From: Paracoccus nototheniae
GTDB lineage: Bacteria > Pseudomonadota > Alphaproteobacteria > Rhodobacterales > Rhodobacteraceae
DNA: 64,000 bases
Direction: 5' to 3'
NCBI RefSeq assembly: GCF_004335005.1
Contig: NZ_RQRT01000009.1
Span: 1-64,000 of the forward strand
The number at the start of each line of letters is the position of its first letter. Position 1 is the first letter of the stretch. Both the position numbers and the translations under genes were made by a program. The notes under the pieces were generated by a model. The model was not told the DNA's origin. It did not search any database and was given only the letters and a program-made list of their open reading frames with translations. Of the stretch, positions 27,955-38,302 are shown piece by piece.

Positions 27955-30279
27955 GTGCCAAGTTTCTCGACCTCCCTGGAACAGGCCATTCACCAAGCGC
28001 TCGCGCTGGCGAACGAACATCGACACGAGCTTGCGACGCTGGAGCATCTGCTGCTGGCCCTGACCGAGGAACCGGAAGCGGTCAAGGTCATGCGGGCCTG
28101 CAACGTTGAACTGGAAGAGCTGCGCAAGACGCTTGTCGATTTCATCGAGGATGACCTGTCCACGCTGATCACCGATGTCGAAGGGTCCGAGGCCGTGCCC
28201 ACGGCCGCCTTCCAGCGCGTCATCCAGCGCGCCGCCATCCACGTCCAAAGCTCGGGCAGGCAGGAGGTGACCGGCGCGAACGTGCTGGTCGCCATCTTCG
28301 CCGAACGCGAATCGAATGCGGCGTTCTTCCTGCAGGAACTGGACATGACCCGATACGACGCGGTCAATTTCATCGCGCATGGCGTGGCCAAGAACCCGTC
28401 CTTCAACGAACCCCGCAAGGTCGTCGGCTCGGAAGAGCCGGTCGAGCAGAAACAGGCCGAGGCCGCGCAAGAGGCCAAGGACGAAAGCGCGCTTGGCAAA
28501 TATTGCGTCGATCTGAACGTGAAATCGCGCAAGGGCGACGTGGACCCGCTGATCGGTCGCGAACCCGAGGTTGAACGCGCCATTCAGGTGCTGTGCCGCC
28601 GCCGCAAGAACAACCCGCTGCTGGTGGGCGATCCCGGTGTGGGCAAGACCGCCATCGCGGAAGGGCTGGCGCTGAAGATCACCCGGGGCGAAACCCCCGA
28701 GGTTCTGGCCGGTGCCACGATCTTTTCGCTGGACATGGGCTCGCTGCTGGCAGGCACCCGCTATCGCGGCGATTTCGAAGAGCGGCTGAAGGCCGTCGTC
28801 AAGGAACTCGAGGCGCATCCCGATGCGATTCTGTTCATCGATGAAATCCATACGGTGATCGGTGCGGGCGCGACCTCGGGCGGGGCGATGGATGCCTCGA
28901 ACCTGCTGAAACCGGCGCTGGCGGCGGGCAAGCTGCGCTGCATGGGATCGACCACCTACAAGGAATACCGCCAGCACTTCGAAAAGGACCGCGCCCTGGC
29001 CCGCCGGTTCCAGAAGATCGACGTGAACGAGCCTTCGGTCCCCGATACGATCAAGATCCTGATGGGTCTGAAGCCGCATTTCGAGGCACATCACGATCTG
29101 CGCTATACCAATGATGCGATCAAATCGGCGGTCGAACTGGCCAGCCGCTATATCAACGACCGCAAGCTGCCCGACAGCGCCATCGACGTCATCGACGAAG
29201 CCGGCGCCGCACAGCATCTGGTCAGCGAAAGCAAGCGTCGCAAGACGATCAGCCCGAAAGAGATCGAGGCCGTCGTGGCCAAGATCGCCCGCATCCCGCC
29301 CAAGAATGTCAGCAAGAACGATGCCGAGGTTCTGCGCGATCTGGATGCCGGTCTGAAACGCGTCGTTTTTGGGCAGGACAATGCCATCGACATGCTGTCC
29401 AGCGCCATCAAGCTGGCCCGGGCCGGTCTGCGCGAACCCGAAAAGCCCATCGGCAACTATCTGTTCGCAGGCCCCACCGGCGTCGGCAAGACCGAGGTTG
29501 CCAAGCAGCTGGCCGCCAGTCTTGGGGTCGAACTGATCCGTTTCGACATGTCGGAATACATGGAGAAACACGCGGTCAGCCGGTTGATCGGGGCGCCTCC
29601 GGGCTATGTCGGCTTTGATCAGGGCGGGCTGCTGACCGACGGGATCGACCAGCATCCCCACAGCGTGCTGCTGCTGGACGAGATCGAAAAGGCGCATCCG
29701 GATGTGTTCAACATCCTGTTGCAGATCATGGATGCGGGGCGTCTGACCGACCATAACGGCCGGACGGTGGATTTCCGCAACGTGATCCTGATCATGACCT
29801 CGAATGCCGGGGCATCGGATGCCGCCAAGGCCGCGATCGGTTTCGGTCGCGACCGGCGCGAGGGCGAGGATACCGCCGCGATCGAGCGGACCTTCACGCC
29901 CGAGTTCCGCAACCGTCTGGATGCGATCATCAGCTTTGCGCCGCTGTCGCGCGATGTGGTGGTGCATGTGGTCGAAAAGTTCGTGCTGCAGCTGGAAGCG
30001 CAGCTGATGGACCGCAACGTTCATATCGAACTGACCCCCGAGGCGGCCAACTGGCTGGCCGAAAAGGGTTACGACGACCGCATGGGGGCCCGCCCGCTTG
30101 GCCGGGTCATTCAGGAAAGCATCAAGAAGCCTCTGGCCGAGGAATTGCTGTTCGGTCGCCTGACCAAGGGTGGCGTGGTCCGCGTGAAGATCGAGGATGA
30201 CAAGCCCGTCTTCGACATCACCGGCCCCGATGCCCCTCGCATCGGCAAATCAAAAACCCCGCTGCTGACCGCAGACTGA
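27955..30279 (+). CDS. clpA: ATP-dependent Clp protease ATP-binding subunit ClpA
   Basis: Hexameric AAA+ unfoldase that feeds substrates to ClpP. The 774-residue protein has the double Clp-N repeat (residues 1-145), AAA-1 with Walker A G-D-P-G-V-G-K-T and Walker B L-F-I-D-E-I-H, AAA-2 with G-P-T-G-V-G-K-T, and the C-terminal D2-small domain. It lacks the coiled-coil middle domain of ClpB, which confirms ClpA. clpS, often next to clpA, is not here. Start ATG... is a GTG at 27955 preceded by AGGAGACGACC. The acidic/Glu-Ala linker near residue 160-175 is typical. Confidence 0.95.
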   Translation: MPSFSTSLEQAIHQALALANEHRHELATLEHLLLALTEEPEAVKVMRACNVELEELRKTLVDFIEDDLSTLITDVEGSEAVPTAAFQRVIQRAAIHVQSSGRQEVTGANVLVAIFAERESNAAFFLQELDMTRYDAVNFIAHGVAKNPSFNEPRKVVGSEEPVEQKQAEAAQEAKDESALGKYCVDLNVKSRKGDVDPLIGREPEVERAIQVLCRRRKNNPLLVGDPGVGKTAIAEGLALKITRGETPEVLAGATIFSLDMGSLLAGTRYRGDFEERLKAVVKELEAHPDAILFIDEIHTVIGAGATSGGAMDASNLLKPALAAGKLRCMGSTTYKEYRQHFEKDRALARRFQKIDVNEPSVPDTIKILMGLKPHFEAHHDLRYTNDAIKSAVELASRYINDRKLPDSAIDVIDEAGAAQHLVSESKRRKTISPKEIEAVVAKIARIPPKNVSKNDAEVLRDLDAGLKRVVFGQDNAIDMLSSAIKLARAGLREPEKPIGNYLFAGPTGVGKTEVAKQLAASLGVELIRFDMSEYMEKHAVSRLIGAPPGYVGFDQGGLLTDGIDQHPHSVLLLDEIEKAHPDVFNILLQIMDAGRLTDHNGRTVDFRNVILIMTSNAGASDAAKAAIGFGRDRREGEDTAAIERTFTPEFRNRLDAIISFAPLSRDVVVHVVEKFVLQLEAQLMDRNVHIELTPEAANWLAEKGYDDRMGARPLGRVIQESIKKPLAEELLFGRLTKGGVVRVKIEDDKPVFDITGPDAPRIGKSKTPLLTAD

Positions 30280-30300
30280 CCGGCGGTCCGGAACATTCGA

Positions 30301-30331
30301 AAGCCCCGCCCTGACCGGCGGGGCTTTTTCG
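30301..30331 (+). terminator. Rho-independent terminator of clpA
   Basis: AAGCCCCGCC (30301-30310) pairs perfectly with GGCGGGGCTT (30317-30326), followed by a T-run, 22 bases after the clpA stop. Confidence 0.9.
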
Positions 30332-30530
30332 TTTGTCAAAGGCCGTGCCACGGCCGTCCTGTCGGCTGCGGCATGGCCCCGGGGGCTGTCAGGTCGCTGA
30401 CAAGGGGACAGTGGCCGACCTCTGCCGCAGGGATGACGGTCCGCCATGTCCACCGCTCGGAAAATCGCCAGACAGGGCGCCTCGATCGCCGCCCATCAAT
30501 AAGGCCTGCCACCCGCGCCACTCCGGAATG

Positions 30531-31166
30531 TCAGATCAGCCGGGCGGGGATCAGGCCACGCAGGGCGTTGCCGCAGAACAAGGCGCCGTCGGACAGATCC
30601 GAGGGCACCAGCGGCGCCTCGATCGCGCGGCCCATCGCCAGCAGGCTTTCACGCAGCACGCCGGGCAGCAGGCCATCCGACAGTGGCGGCGTCAGCAGCC
30701 GGTCGCCGCGTTGCAGGAACAGGCTGGTGATCGACCCCTCGCACAGCGCGCCGCGCCTGTTGGATAACAGCGCCTCGTCCACGCCCGGCGGCAGGGCGGC
30801 GCGGGCGGCGTCATAAACGGGGCGCCGTGTCGATTTGATGCCCAGCCAGGGATCAGCCGGGTCCAGCCGCAAGGGTGACAGGATCACCCGCCATTCGGGC
30901 GGGTTCGGGGGCAGTCCCGCATGGGTCAGGCTGAGATCGCCACCCGCCGCCACGGCCAGCCGGGCGCGCAGCACCGCGCCCAAGGGCAGCGCCCGCAGGG
31001 CCGACAGCGCCCGCGCCTCGTCTAGCGGAAGGCCCAAGGCCGCGCAGCCGCGCCGCAGCCGCGCCAGATGCAGCGGCCACAGCGCGATGCGGCCATCGGC
31101 CTCGCGGCGCATCGTCTCGAAGACGCTTACGCCTGCGGGGATGGGGCCAGGAATGCGGATTTGCAC
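30531..31166 (-). CDS. pabC: Aminotransferase class IV, probable aminodeoxychorismate lyase
   Basis: PLP enzyme of fold type IV; with its neighbour PabB it should release pyruvate from aminodeoxychorismate to give 4-aminobenzoate for folate. The product has S-V-F-E-T-M-R near the start, K-S-T-R-R with the likely PLP lysine, N-R-R-G-A-L-C-E-G-S and a C-terminal F-C-G-N-A-L-R. I set the start at GTG 31166 because a strong GGAGGAGG lies just before it; an ATG at 31181 is part of that same ribosome site. It overlaps the pabB 3' end by 40 bases, so it is translationally coupled. About 211 residues, slightly short. Confidence 0.75.
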   Translation of the reverse strand: MQIRIPGPIPAGVSVFETMRREADGRIALWPLHLARLRRGCAALGLPLDEARALSALRALPLGAVLRARLAVAAGGDLSLTHAGLPPNPPEWRVILSPLRLDPADPWLGIKSTRRPVYDAARAALPPGVDEALLSNRRGALCEGSITSLFLQRGDRLLTPPLSDGLLPGVLRESLLAMGRAIEAPLVPSDLSDGALFCGNALRGLIPARLI

Positions 31167-32245
31167 AACGCCTCCTCCCATTCCGAAGCGGCCTCGCTGT
31201 CATGCACGATGCCGCCACCGACATTCAGCCGCAAGAGGCCGGGTTCGACCATCCAGGGCGACCGGATCGCCACGTTGAAACGCATCGGCCCCGCCGGATC
31301 GACCCAGCCTATGGCGCCGCAATAGACCTCGCGCGCGGCCTGTTCCAGTTCGGCGATGATCTGCATCGAGCGGATCTTGGGCGCCCCGGTGATCGAGCCG
31401 CAGGGGAACAGCGCCGTCAGGATCTGCCCCAGCCCGGTGCCGGGCAGCAGCCGCCCCTCGACGGTGGAGACCATCTGATGCAGCGTTGCGTATTCCTCGA
31501 CATGGAACAGCTGCGGCACGCGGACGCTGCCGGGATGGCAAATGCGGCTGATATCGTTGCGCAAAAGATCGACGATCATCAGGTTTTCGGCGCGGTTCTT
31601 GTCCGATCCCTGCAAGGCGGCGGCGGCGGCGCGGTCCTCTGCCGGGGTGGCGCCGCGCGGGGCGGTGCCCTTCATCGGCCGGGTGCGGATCGTGCCTGCG
31701 GCATCGACGGCAAAGAACAGTTCCGGGCTGCGCGACAGAATGACCGGGCCGCCGAGGTCCACAAAGGCCCCCTCGCCCACCGGCTGGCGGGCGGCCAGTG
31801 CGGCATAGATCGCCAGCGGATCGCCGGTCACGCGCGCCTGCATCGGAAAGGTCAGGTTGATCTGATAGGTGTCGCCCGCCGCGATGTAATCCTGCACCGC
31901 CGCGATCGCCGCATCATAGCGCGCCCGTTCCCACAAGGGGCGCGGCGGGCCGATGGTGACGCCTGATGGCGCAGGCAGGGGCTCGGCGGGCCGGGGGCCG
32001 TCAAAGACCCCCATCAGGATCAGCGGCATCTGCCGACCCTCGGGCATCAGGGCGGACAGGCGCGGGATCAGCGCATGGCCCAGCTCATAGGATAGATAGC
32101 CCGCCAGCCAGCAGCCCCGCGCCGTCGCCGCCTGCATCGCGGCCAGCGCGGGCGCCACGCCCGCCGCCGTATCGGCGCGGATCACCGATTGCGGCGCGAT
32201 GAATTGCGCAGGCCCGCCCAAGGGGCCGTGATCGAACCGGATCAT
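31127..32245 (-). CDS. pabB: Aminodeoxychorismate synthase component I
   Basis: Aminates chorismate to 4-amino-4-deoxychorismate. The 372-residue chorismate-binding protein shows S-R-S-P-E-L-F-F, P-M-K-G-T-A-P-R-G, D-L-L-R-N-D-I-S-R and G-S-I-T-G-A-P-K. The lysine in P-M-K-G-T is the residue that separates PabB from anthranilate synthase TrpE (Ala there), supporting the assignment. Its ATG overlaps the mfd stop (ATGA), and it overlaps the aminotransferase downstream, giving a compact mfd-pabB-pabC-like operon. The PabA amidotransferase is not in the window. Confidence 0.9.
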   Translation of the reverse strand: MIRFDHGPLGGPAQFIAPQSVIRADTAAGVAPALAAMQAATARGCWLAGYLSYELGHALIPRLSALMPEGRQMPLILMGVFDGPRPAEPLPAPSGVTIGPPRPLWERARYDAAIAAVQDYIAAGDTYQINLTFPMQARVTGDPLAIYAALAARQPVGEGAFVDLGGPVILSRSPELFFAVDAAGTIRTRPMKGTAPRGATPAEDRAAAAALQGSDKNRAENLMIVDLLRNDISRICHPGSVRVPQLFHVEEYATLHQMVSTVEGRLLPGTGLGQILTALFPCGSITGAPKIRSMQIIAELEQAAREVYCGAIGWVDPAGPMRFNVAIRSPWMVEPGLLRLNVGGGIVHDSEAASEWEEALCKSAFLAPSPQA

Positions 32246-35200
32246 GCCCTGGGGCTGGTCTTGTCGGCGGCCTTTTTGGCCGCATGGCGGGCCGCGCCCT
32301 CGCGCACCTTGGCGGCCAGATCGCGGGCGACGGCAAAAGCACCCTTGATCCGTTCGGCATCCGAGGTGAAGTCGCGTTTCAGCACCACCTTGTTGTCGGT
32401 GACCTTGGCGGTGCCGCGTTCGTCGGACAGGAAGTCGACCAGCCCCGCCGGGTTCGGGAACTTGTCCATGTGGAACTGGACCGTCACCCCCTTGGGCCCC
32501 GCATCGAGGCGCGAGATATTGGCCCGCTTCGCCATCGCCTTGATGCGCATGACCAGCAGCAGGGTGTTCACCTCGCGCGGCAGGGGGCCAAAGCGGTCGA
32601 TCAGTTCGGCGGCGAAACCTTCAAGCTCGACCTTGCTGGTCAGTTCGGCCAGACGACGGTACAGCCCAAGCCGGACGTCCAGATCGGGGATATAGCTGTC
32701 GGGAATGGTCACCGGCACGCCCAGATTCAGCTGCGGCGCCCATTCATCCTCTGGCGTGCCCTCCAGCTCTCCGGATTTCAGCTTGGCGATCGTTTCCTCC
32801 AGCATCTGCTGGTAGAGTTCGAAGCCCACCTCTTTGATGTGGCCCGACTGCTCCTCGCCCAGCAGGTTGCCCGCGCCGCGCAGATCCAGATCCTGAGAGG
32901 CCAGATTGAACCCCGCGCCCAGCCCGTCGATGCTGCCCAGGAATTTCAGCCGCCGCATCGCCTGCGGGGTCAGGGGCACGCGGGGCTTGGTCGTCAGATA
33001 GGCATAGGCGCGGGCCTTGGACCGGCCCACCCTGCCCCGGATCTGATACAGCTGCGACAGGCCGAACATGTCGGCGCGCCAGACGACCATCGTGTTCGCG
33101 GTCGGGATATCCAGACCCGATTCGACGATGGTCGTGGCCAGCAGCACATCATGGCTGCCATCGTAAAAGGCGTTCATCCGGGCATCCAGATCCCCCGCCG
33201 CCAGCTGGCCATGGGCCACGATCGTGCTGATCTCGGGGACGTTTTCGGACAGCCAGTGTTCGACATCGGGCAGATCGGTCAGTCGCGGGACGACAAAGAA
33301 CGACTGCCCGCCGCGATATTTCTCGCGCAGCAGGGCCTCGCGGATGGTCACGCTGTCGAATTCGCTGACATAGGTGCGGATCGCCAGACGGTCCACCGGC
33401 GGGGTGCCGATGACCGACAGATCGCGCACCCCGGTCAGCGACAGCTGCAACGTGCGGGGAATGGGGGTCGCGGTCAGGGTCAGGACATGGATGTCGCTGC
33501 GCAGCTCTTTCAGGCGCTCCTTGTGACCGACGCCGAAATGCTGTTCCTCGTCGATGATCAGCAGGCCCAGGTTCTTGAACCGGATCGCCTTTGCCAGCAC
33601 CGCATGGGTGCCGACGACGATATCGACGCTGCCATCGGACAGGCCGGTGCGGGTCAGGCCCGCATCCTTGGCGCTGACGAAACGCGACAGCGGGCGCACG
33701 GTGATCGCCGTGCCGCGGAACCGGTCCACCAAACTGCGGTAATGCTGGCGGGCCAGCAGGGTGGTGGGCGCCACGACCGCGACCTGCATGCCCTGAGATG
33801 CGGCGATGAAGGCCGCGCGCATCGCGACCTCGGTCTTGCCAAAGCCCACATCGCCCACGACCAGCCGGTCCATCGGACGGCCTGCGCCCAGATCGCCGGC
33901 CACATCCTCGATCGCCGACAGCTGGTCGTCGGTCTCGGAATAGGGAAAACGCGCGGCAAAGGCCTGCCAGTCGTGATCCTCGGGGATCAGCACCGGGGCG
34001 GGACGCAGCAGGCGTTCGGCGGCGATGCGCATCAGCTTGTCGGCGATCAGCTTGATGCGTTCTTTCAGACGCGCCTTGCGGGCCTGCCAGGCGCCGCCGC
34101 CAAGCCGGTCCAGCATGCCCTCTTCATGGCCATAGCGGGTCAGCAGCTCGATATTCTCGACCGGCAGATACAACCGGTCGCCGCCCGCATATTCCAGCGC
34201 CACACAATCATGCGGCACCTTCATCGCCATGATCGTCTCGATCCCGGTATAGCGGCCGATGCCATGTTCGACATGCACGACCAGATCGCCGGGCGACAGG
34301 GTCTGGGTGTCCTTGAGGAAGTTCTCGGCCTTGCGGCGCTTTTTCGCGCCCCGGATCAGCCGGTCGCCCAGCACATCCTGTTCCGAGATGACGGCGATCT
34401 TGCCCAAGGCCGTGCCATCGGCCACGAACCCCTCATCCAGTGGCCAGACGGTCAGGCCGATGGCGCCGGGCCCCTGGGGCAGATCGCGCAGGTCGGCGAT
34501 GGGCTTGGCGCCCGCCAACCCCTCATCCGTCAGCAGGCCCGACAGGCGGTCGCGGGCGCCGTCGGAAAAGCTGGCGATGACCACGCGATGGGTTTTGGAC
34601 AGCGCCTTGATATGGGTGGCCAGCGCCCCGAACAGGTTGATCTGTTCGGCCTGCCGTTCGGGCGCGAAATTGCGGCCCGGCCGGCCGCCCGCATCCAGAA
34701 CGCCCGGACCGGGGGGCTGTTGCAACACCGACAGACGCAGCACCCGGTGCGGGGCCAGCCATGCGGCCCATTCCGCCTCGGTCGGGAACATCGCATCGGG
34801 GGGGACGGGCTTGTAAACGGTATCGGCGCGGCCCTTGGCGGACATGGCCGCACGGCGGGCGTCGAACTGTTCGGCGATGGTCTTGCGCCGCGCGTCGATC
34901 ACCTGCCCGATATGATCGTCCAGCACGACCGAGGCGCCGGGCAGATAATCGAACAGGCTTTCTATGCGGTCATGAAACCACGGCAGCCAATGTTCCATCC
35001 CGGCGGTCTTGCGCCCCGCGCTGACGCTTTCATACAGGGGATCGCTGCTGCCACCGCCATATTCGGTGCGATAGGCCTGCCGGAACCGGGTGATCGAGGG
35101 TTCGTCCAGAATCACCTCGGACATGGGCGCCAGTTCGATCCGGTCCAGTTTCTCGGTCGTGCGTTGGGTCACCGCGTCGAAACGCCGCGCGCCGTCCAGC

Positions 35201-35748
35201 ACATCCCCGAACAGATCCAGCCGGATCGGGCCGCTGGCACCGGGGGGGAAAATGTCGATGATGCCGCCGCGCACGGCGTAATCGCCCGGCTCGGTCACGG
35301 TAGGGCTTTGCGCGAAACTCATCCTGACCAGAAAATCGCGCAGTGCCGCCTCGTCGATGCGGTCGCCCACGCGGGCGGTAAAGGCGGTGCCCTGCACCAG
35401 CTTGCGGGCAGGCACCCGCTGCAACACCGCATTCAGCGTGGTCAGCAGCACGAAGGGCCCCTTGACCCGGCCCTGCGCCAGCCCGGCCAGCGTGGCCATG
35501 CGCGCCGCCTGAATCTCGGGCGCGGGCGAGACGCGGTCATAGGGCGTCGTGTCCCATGCGGGGAAATCCAGCACCGGCAGCTGCGGCGCCAGAAAGGCCA
35601 GCGCCGCGCGCGTGGCCGCCAGACGACGGTCGTCGCGGGCGATATGGATGACGGGCGCGCCCCGGTTTTCGGGGCGCAGCGCCTCGCGCGCGATCAGGGC
35701 GGCGTCATAGCCCTCGGGCGCGCCGGAAAGGATCAGCTGGTCGGACAT
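32242..35748 (-). CDS. mfd: Transcription-repair coupling factor Mfd
   Basis: Large translocase that removes stalled RNA polymerase at DNA lesions and recruits UvrA. The 1168-residue protein has the UvrB-like N-terminal module, the RNA-polymerase-interacting domain ([11 protein letters not shown] near residue 490), the SF2 motor with [10 protein letters not shown], the D-E-E-Q box, T-A-T-P-I-P-R-T and Q-I-R-G-R-V-G-R, and the TRCF C-terminal domain. The tail is Ala/Lys-rich. First gene of the minus-strand operon with pabB. Confidence 0.97.
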   Translation of the reverse strand: MSDQLILSGAPEGYDAALIAREALRPENRGAPVIHIARDDRRLAATRAALAFLAPQLPVLDFPAWDTTPYDRVSPAPEIQAARMATLAGLAQGRVKGPFVLLTTLNAVLQRVPARKLVQGTAFTARVGDRIDEAALRDFLVRMSFAQSPTVTEPGDYAVRGGIIDIFPPGASGPIRLDLFGDVLDGARRFDAVTQRTTEKLDRIELAPMSEVILDEPSITRFRQAYRTEYGGGSSDPLYESVSAGRKTAGMEHWLPWFHDRIESLFDYLPGASVVLDDHIGQVIDARRKTIAEQFDARRAAMSAKGRADTVYKPVPPDAMFPTEAEWAAWLAPHRVLRLSVLQQPPGPGVLDAGGRPGRNFAPERQAEQINLFGALATHIKALSKTHRVVIASFSDGARDRLSGLLTDEGLAGAKPIADLRDLPQGPGAIGLTVWPLDEGFVADGTALGKIAVISEQDVLGDRLIRGAKKRRKAENFLKDTQTLSPGDLVVHVEHGIGRYTGIETIMAMKVPHDCVALEYAGGDRLYLPVENIELLTRYGHEEGMLDRLGGGAWQARKARLKERIKLIADKLMRIAAERLLRPAPVLIPEDHDWQAFAARFPYSETDDQLSAIEDVAGDLGAGRPMDRLVVGDVGFGKTEVAMRAAFIAASQGMQVAVVAPTTLLARQHYRSLVDRFRGTAITVRPLSRFVSAKDAGLTRTGLSDGSVDIVVGTHAVLAKAIRFKNLGLLIIDEEQHFGVGHKERLKELRSDIHVLTLTATPIPRTLQLSLTGVRDLSVIGTPPVDRLAIRTYVSEFDSVTIREALLREKYRGGQSFFVVPRLTDLPDVEHWLSENVPEISTIVAHGQLAAGDLDARMNAFYDGSHDVLLATTIVESGLDIPTANTMVVWRADMFGLSQLYQIRGRVGRSKARAYAYLTTKPRVPLTPQAMRRLKFLGSIDGLGAGFNLASQDLDLRGAGNLLGEEQSGHIKEVGFELYQQMLEETIAKLKSGELEGTPEDEWAPQLNLGVPVTIPDSYIPDLDVRLGLYRRLAELTSKVELEGFAAELIDRFGPLPREVNTLLLVMRIKAMAKRANISRLDAGPKGVTVQFHMDKFPNPAGLVDFLSDERGTAKVTDNKVVLKRDFTSDAERIKGAFAVARDLAAKVREGAARHAAKKAADKTSPRA

Positions 35749-35790
35749 GGCTGCTGACCTAAGGCGATGCGCGGGGAAGTCAAGCGCACC

Positions 35791-36363
35791 TCAGAACCCC
35801 ACCGGATGAAGCAGCGACCACAAGGCCCCCCACAAAGCCGCCAGCGCGACCGAGATCATCGACAAAAGCGTCACCCATCGCCGGTGCCAGGTCATCGCGC
35901 GCACCACGCCCTGCGCCACCTCGGGCAGCGGGCTGCGGGCGTCCTGCGCCGCCTCGATCAGCGGCGACAGGCGGCGGGCCAGCCGCACGCGCATCCAGAA
36001 CAGCACCCAGAACGGCGCCAGCAACAGGACCAGCGCCTGCGCCATCTCCAGCCAGAAGACAAAGCCGAGGACGATCAGCGAGGTCATCAGAAAACTGGTC
36101 ACGCCCAGAAACACCGCCCCCTCGCGCGGGCCAAGCCGCCAGCGCGGCAGCACCAGCGACAGCCAGTCCAGCAGGGTGATAACGGCGGCGCCGGGGCCTT
36201 CGCCTGCCGCCTGTGTGGCCTTGGCGCGGGCCAGCACCTCGGACGGGACGCCCAGCACGCTGCGCCCGGTGGTGGACCACATGCCCACCAGCGCCAGCCA
36301 ATACCAGATCGTCGAAAAGGACCGGCTGTCCAGAAGCCCGATCAGGCTGTCGAATTGCGGCAC
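35791..36363 (-). CDS. Small integral membrane protein (often labelled 'component of SufBCD complex')
   Basis: The 190-residue protein has three or four hydrophobic segments: W-Y-W-L-A-L-V-G-M-W near the start, a pair around residues 85-125, and one at the C-terminus. The opening (L-L-D-S-R-S-F-S-T-I-W-Y-W) and L-G-V-P-S-E motif resemble a family in Rhodobacterales that databases call component of SufBCD complex; I know of no experimental basis for that name, and no suf genes are here. Start is placed at GTG 36363 with AAGGA upstream, since the longer frame continues across the promoter region facing hemB. Confidence 0.6.
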   Translation of the reverse strand: MPQFDSLIGLLDSRSFSTIWYWLALVGMWSTTGRSVLGVPSEVLARAKATQAAGEGPGAAVITLLDWLSLVLPRWRLGPREGAVFLGVTSFLMTSLIVLGFVFWLEMAQALVLLLAPFWVLFWMRVRLARRLSPLIEAAQDARSPLPEVAQGVVRAMTWHRRWVTLLSMISVALAALWGALWSLLHPVGF

Positions 36364-36458
36364 GGTCCGTTCCTTGTCCTTGGCTGCGCCGGACCTTAGA
36401 ACGGGTTGCGACCAAGGAAAAGCGCCCCGGTTGTTCCACGCTGTCACAGGAGGCCCCC

Positions 36459-37454
36459 ATGGCCAGCCCGATCATCGCCCCCTTCCCCGCCACCCGGCTG
36501 CGCCGCTTGCGCCGCAACGCCAATATCCGCGCCATGGTGTCGGAACGAAACCTGACCCCCGCCAACCTGATCTGGCCGATCTTCGTGACCGAGGTGGCCG
36601 GGGCCGAGGGCGAGATCGCCTCGATGCCCGGCGTCGAACGTCTGACGCTGGACGGCGCGCGCCGTGCCGCCGAACGCGCGGCCCGGCTGAACATCCCCGC
36701 GATCTGCGTCTTTCCCCATTCGGCGGCGGAAAGCCGGACCGACGATTGCGCCCGCGCGTGGGATCCCGACAATATCGGCAACCGCGCGATCCGCGCGATC
36801 AAGGAGACCGTGCCCGATCTGGTGGTGATGACCGATATCGCGCTGGACCCCTATAACGCCAACGGCCATGACGGTCTGGTCCGCAACGGAGAGATCCTGA
36901 ACGACGAATCGGTCGAGGCGCTGGTCCGCATGGCCCTGATCCAGGCCGAATGCGGCGCCGATATCCTTGGCCCCTCGGACATGATGGATGGCCGCATCGC
37001 CGCCCTGCGCGCGGCATTGGAACGCGACGGCCACAAGCATGTCGCGATCCTGTCCTATGCCGCGAAATTCGCCAGTGCCTTTTATGGTCCGTTCCGCGAT
37101 GCGGTGGGCGCCTCGGGGCGGCTGGTGGGCGACAAGGCGACCTATCAGATCAACCCCGCCAACCGGGACGAGGCGATCCGATGCGTCGCCCGCGATCTGG
37201 CCGAGGGCGCGGATATGGTGATGGTGAAACCCGGCATGCCCTATCTGGACATCTGCCGGGCGGTCAAGGATCAGTTCGGCGCGCCCACCTTCGCCTATCA
37301 GGTCAGCGGCGAATACGCGATGATTGAGGGCGCGATCCGCAACGGCTGGCTGTCGCGCGACGCGATGGTGGAAAGCCTGCTGGGCTTTCGCCGGGCGGGC
37401 TGCGACGGGGTGCTCAGCTATTTCGCGCCCACCGTCGCCGAGATGCTGGCATGA
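36459..37454 (+). CDS. hemB: Delta-aminolevulinic acid dehydratase (porphobilinogen synthase)
   Basis: Condenses two 5-aminolevulinate molecules into porphobilinogen for haem, cobalamin and bacteriochlorophyll. The 331-residue TIM-barrel enzyme has both Schiff-base lysines (in Y-A-A-K-F-A-S and M-V-K-P-G-M-P-Y). The metal segment reads D-I-A-L-D-P-Y-N-A-N-G-H-D-G, without the three cysteines of zinc enzymes, so it should be of the magnesium/potassium type common in alphaproteobacteria. ATG 36459 is preceded by ACAGGAGG. Confidence 0.96.
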   Translation: MASPIIAPFPATRLRRLRRNANIRAMVSERNLTPANLIWPIFVTEVAGAEGEIASMPGVERLTLDGARRAAERAARLNIPAICVFPHSAAESRTDDCARAWDPDNIGNRAIRAIKETVPDLVVMTDIALDPYNANGHDGLVRNGEILNDESVEALVRMALIQAECGADILGPSDMMDGRIAALRAALERDGHKHVAILSYAAKFASAFYGPFRDAVGASGRLVGDKATYQINPANRDEAIRCVARDLAEGADMVMVKPGMPYLDICRAVKDQFGAPTFAYQVSGEYAMIEGAIRNGWLSRDAMVESLLGFRRAGCDGVLSYFAPTVAEMLA

Positions 37455-37524
37455 GACGCGCGGCTCGCGTATCCTGCCGCGCAACGGGCCGGAACGAGCC
37501 CCGCATTCCGACACGAGGCGACAC

Positions 37525-38151
37525 ATGAGCAATTCCCATCACCTGTCCCGCCGCACCCTGCTGCTGACCGGCGGCGCCGCCCTGCTGGCGGCCGGCTGCA
37601 CCAATGCGGTGGGCACCGACGGCGCAGCCCAGCTGGATGCGCGGGTCGACCAGACCCATCAATATCTGATCGGCACCTATCCCGCCGCCCAACCCTTGGT
37701 CGAGGGGGCGCGCGGCGTCCTCTACATGCCCCTGATGACCGAGGCCGCCTTGGGCTTCGGCGGCGCCTATGGTCAGGGCGCGCTGCGCATCGGCGGGCAG
37801 ACGGTCGATTACTATTCCTCGTCGCGCGCGACCGTGGGCTTTCAGGCAGGCGCGCAGCAATATGCGCATGTGCTGATCTTCCAGACCGACGAATCGTTGG
37901 CGGCCTTCCGCGCCGCCCCCGGCTGGACCGCAGGGGCCGGTGCCTTCTACGCCATCCCCTCGGGTGGTATGGCGGTCGGCGCCGACACGTTCTCGGCCCA
38001 GTTCCCCGTCGTGGCGATGATCTTCGGCCAGTCCGGCCTGATCGCAGGCGCCTCGATCGAGGGGACGAAATACACCCGCATCATCCCTTCGACCCTGCCG
38101 GACCTGCGCTTCGGTACGATGGGCCTGCCCCCGATGGCCCCCGCAGGCTGA
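37525..38151 (+). CDS. SYLF (Ysc84-type) domain lipoprotein
   Basis: The 208-residue product begins with S-R-R-T-L-L-L, a hydrophobic stretch and a lipobox L-A-A-G-C (Cys near residue 25), so it is likely exported, perhaps through Tat, and lipid-anchored. The mature part fits the SYLF/Ysc84 family: G-A-R-G-V-L-Y-M-P, a G-F-G-G-A-Y-G glycine-rich segment, and a closing G-S/A-S-I-E-G-T-K-Y. SYLF domains bind lipids; the bacterial role is unclear. It lies 70 bases after hemB and is followed by the repeat palindrome and a terminator. Confidence 0.75.
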   Translation: MSNSHHLSRRTLLLTGGAALLAAGCTNAVGTDGAAQLDARVDQTHQYLIGTYPAAQPLVEGARGVLYMPLMTEAALGFGGAYGQGALRIGGQTVDYYSSSRATVGFQAGAQQYAHVLIFQTDESLAAFRAAPGWTAGAGAFYAIPSGGMAVGADTFSAQFPVVAMIFGQSGLIAGASIEGTKYTRIIPSTLPDLRFGTMGLPPMAPAG

Positions 38152-38155
38152 AAGG

Positions 38156-38245
38156 CCGGGGGGTTTCACACCCCCCGGACCCCCTGCGGGATATTTTAGC
38201 CAAGATGAAAGAACTGGCCGCGTTCATCTTGGCTAAAATATCCCG
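38156..38245. repeat. Intergenic repeat, copy 3, with perfect 23-bp inverted repeat
   Basis: A GC hairpin (CCGGGGGG 38156-38163 with CCCCCCGG 38171-38178) is followed by a perfect 23-bp inverted repeat: left arm 38187-38209 beginning CGGGATATTTTAGCC, right arm 38223-38245 ending GGCTAAAATATCCCG, loop of 13 bases. It is the longest member of the family also seen at 14973 and 17957. Confidence 0.8.
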
Positions 38246-38263
38246 GGGGGAGTCCGCAAGGAC

Positions 38264-38285
38264 GGGGGGCTGGCCCCCCTTTTTT
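38264..38285 (+). terminator. Terminator after the SYLF lipoprotein gene
   Basis: GGGGGG (38264-38269), a CTGG loop, CCCCCC (38274-38279) and six T (38280-38285). It acts on the plus strand, after the repeat palindrome. Confidence 0.7.
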
Positions 38286-38302
38286 CTGACCGAAAAACCC
38301 GC

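Noticed and set aside
32284..35757. 1157-residue plus-strand frame opposite mfd
   Set aside because: Shadow frame of mfd with atypical composition; mfd has all its motifs on the minus strand.
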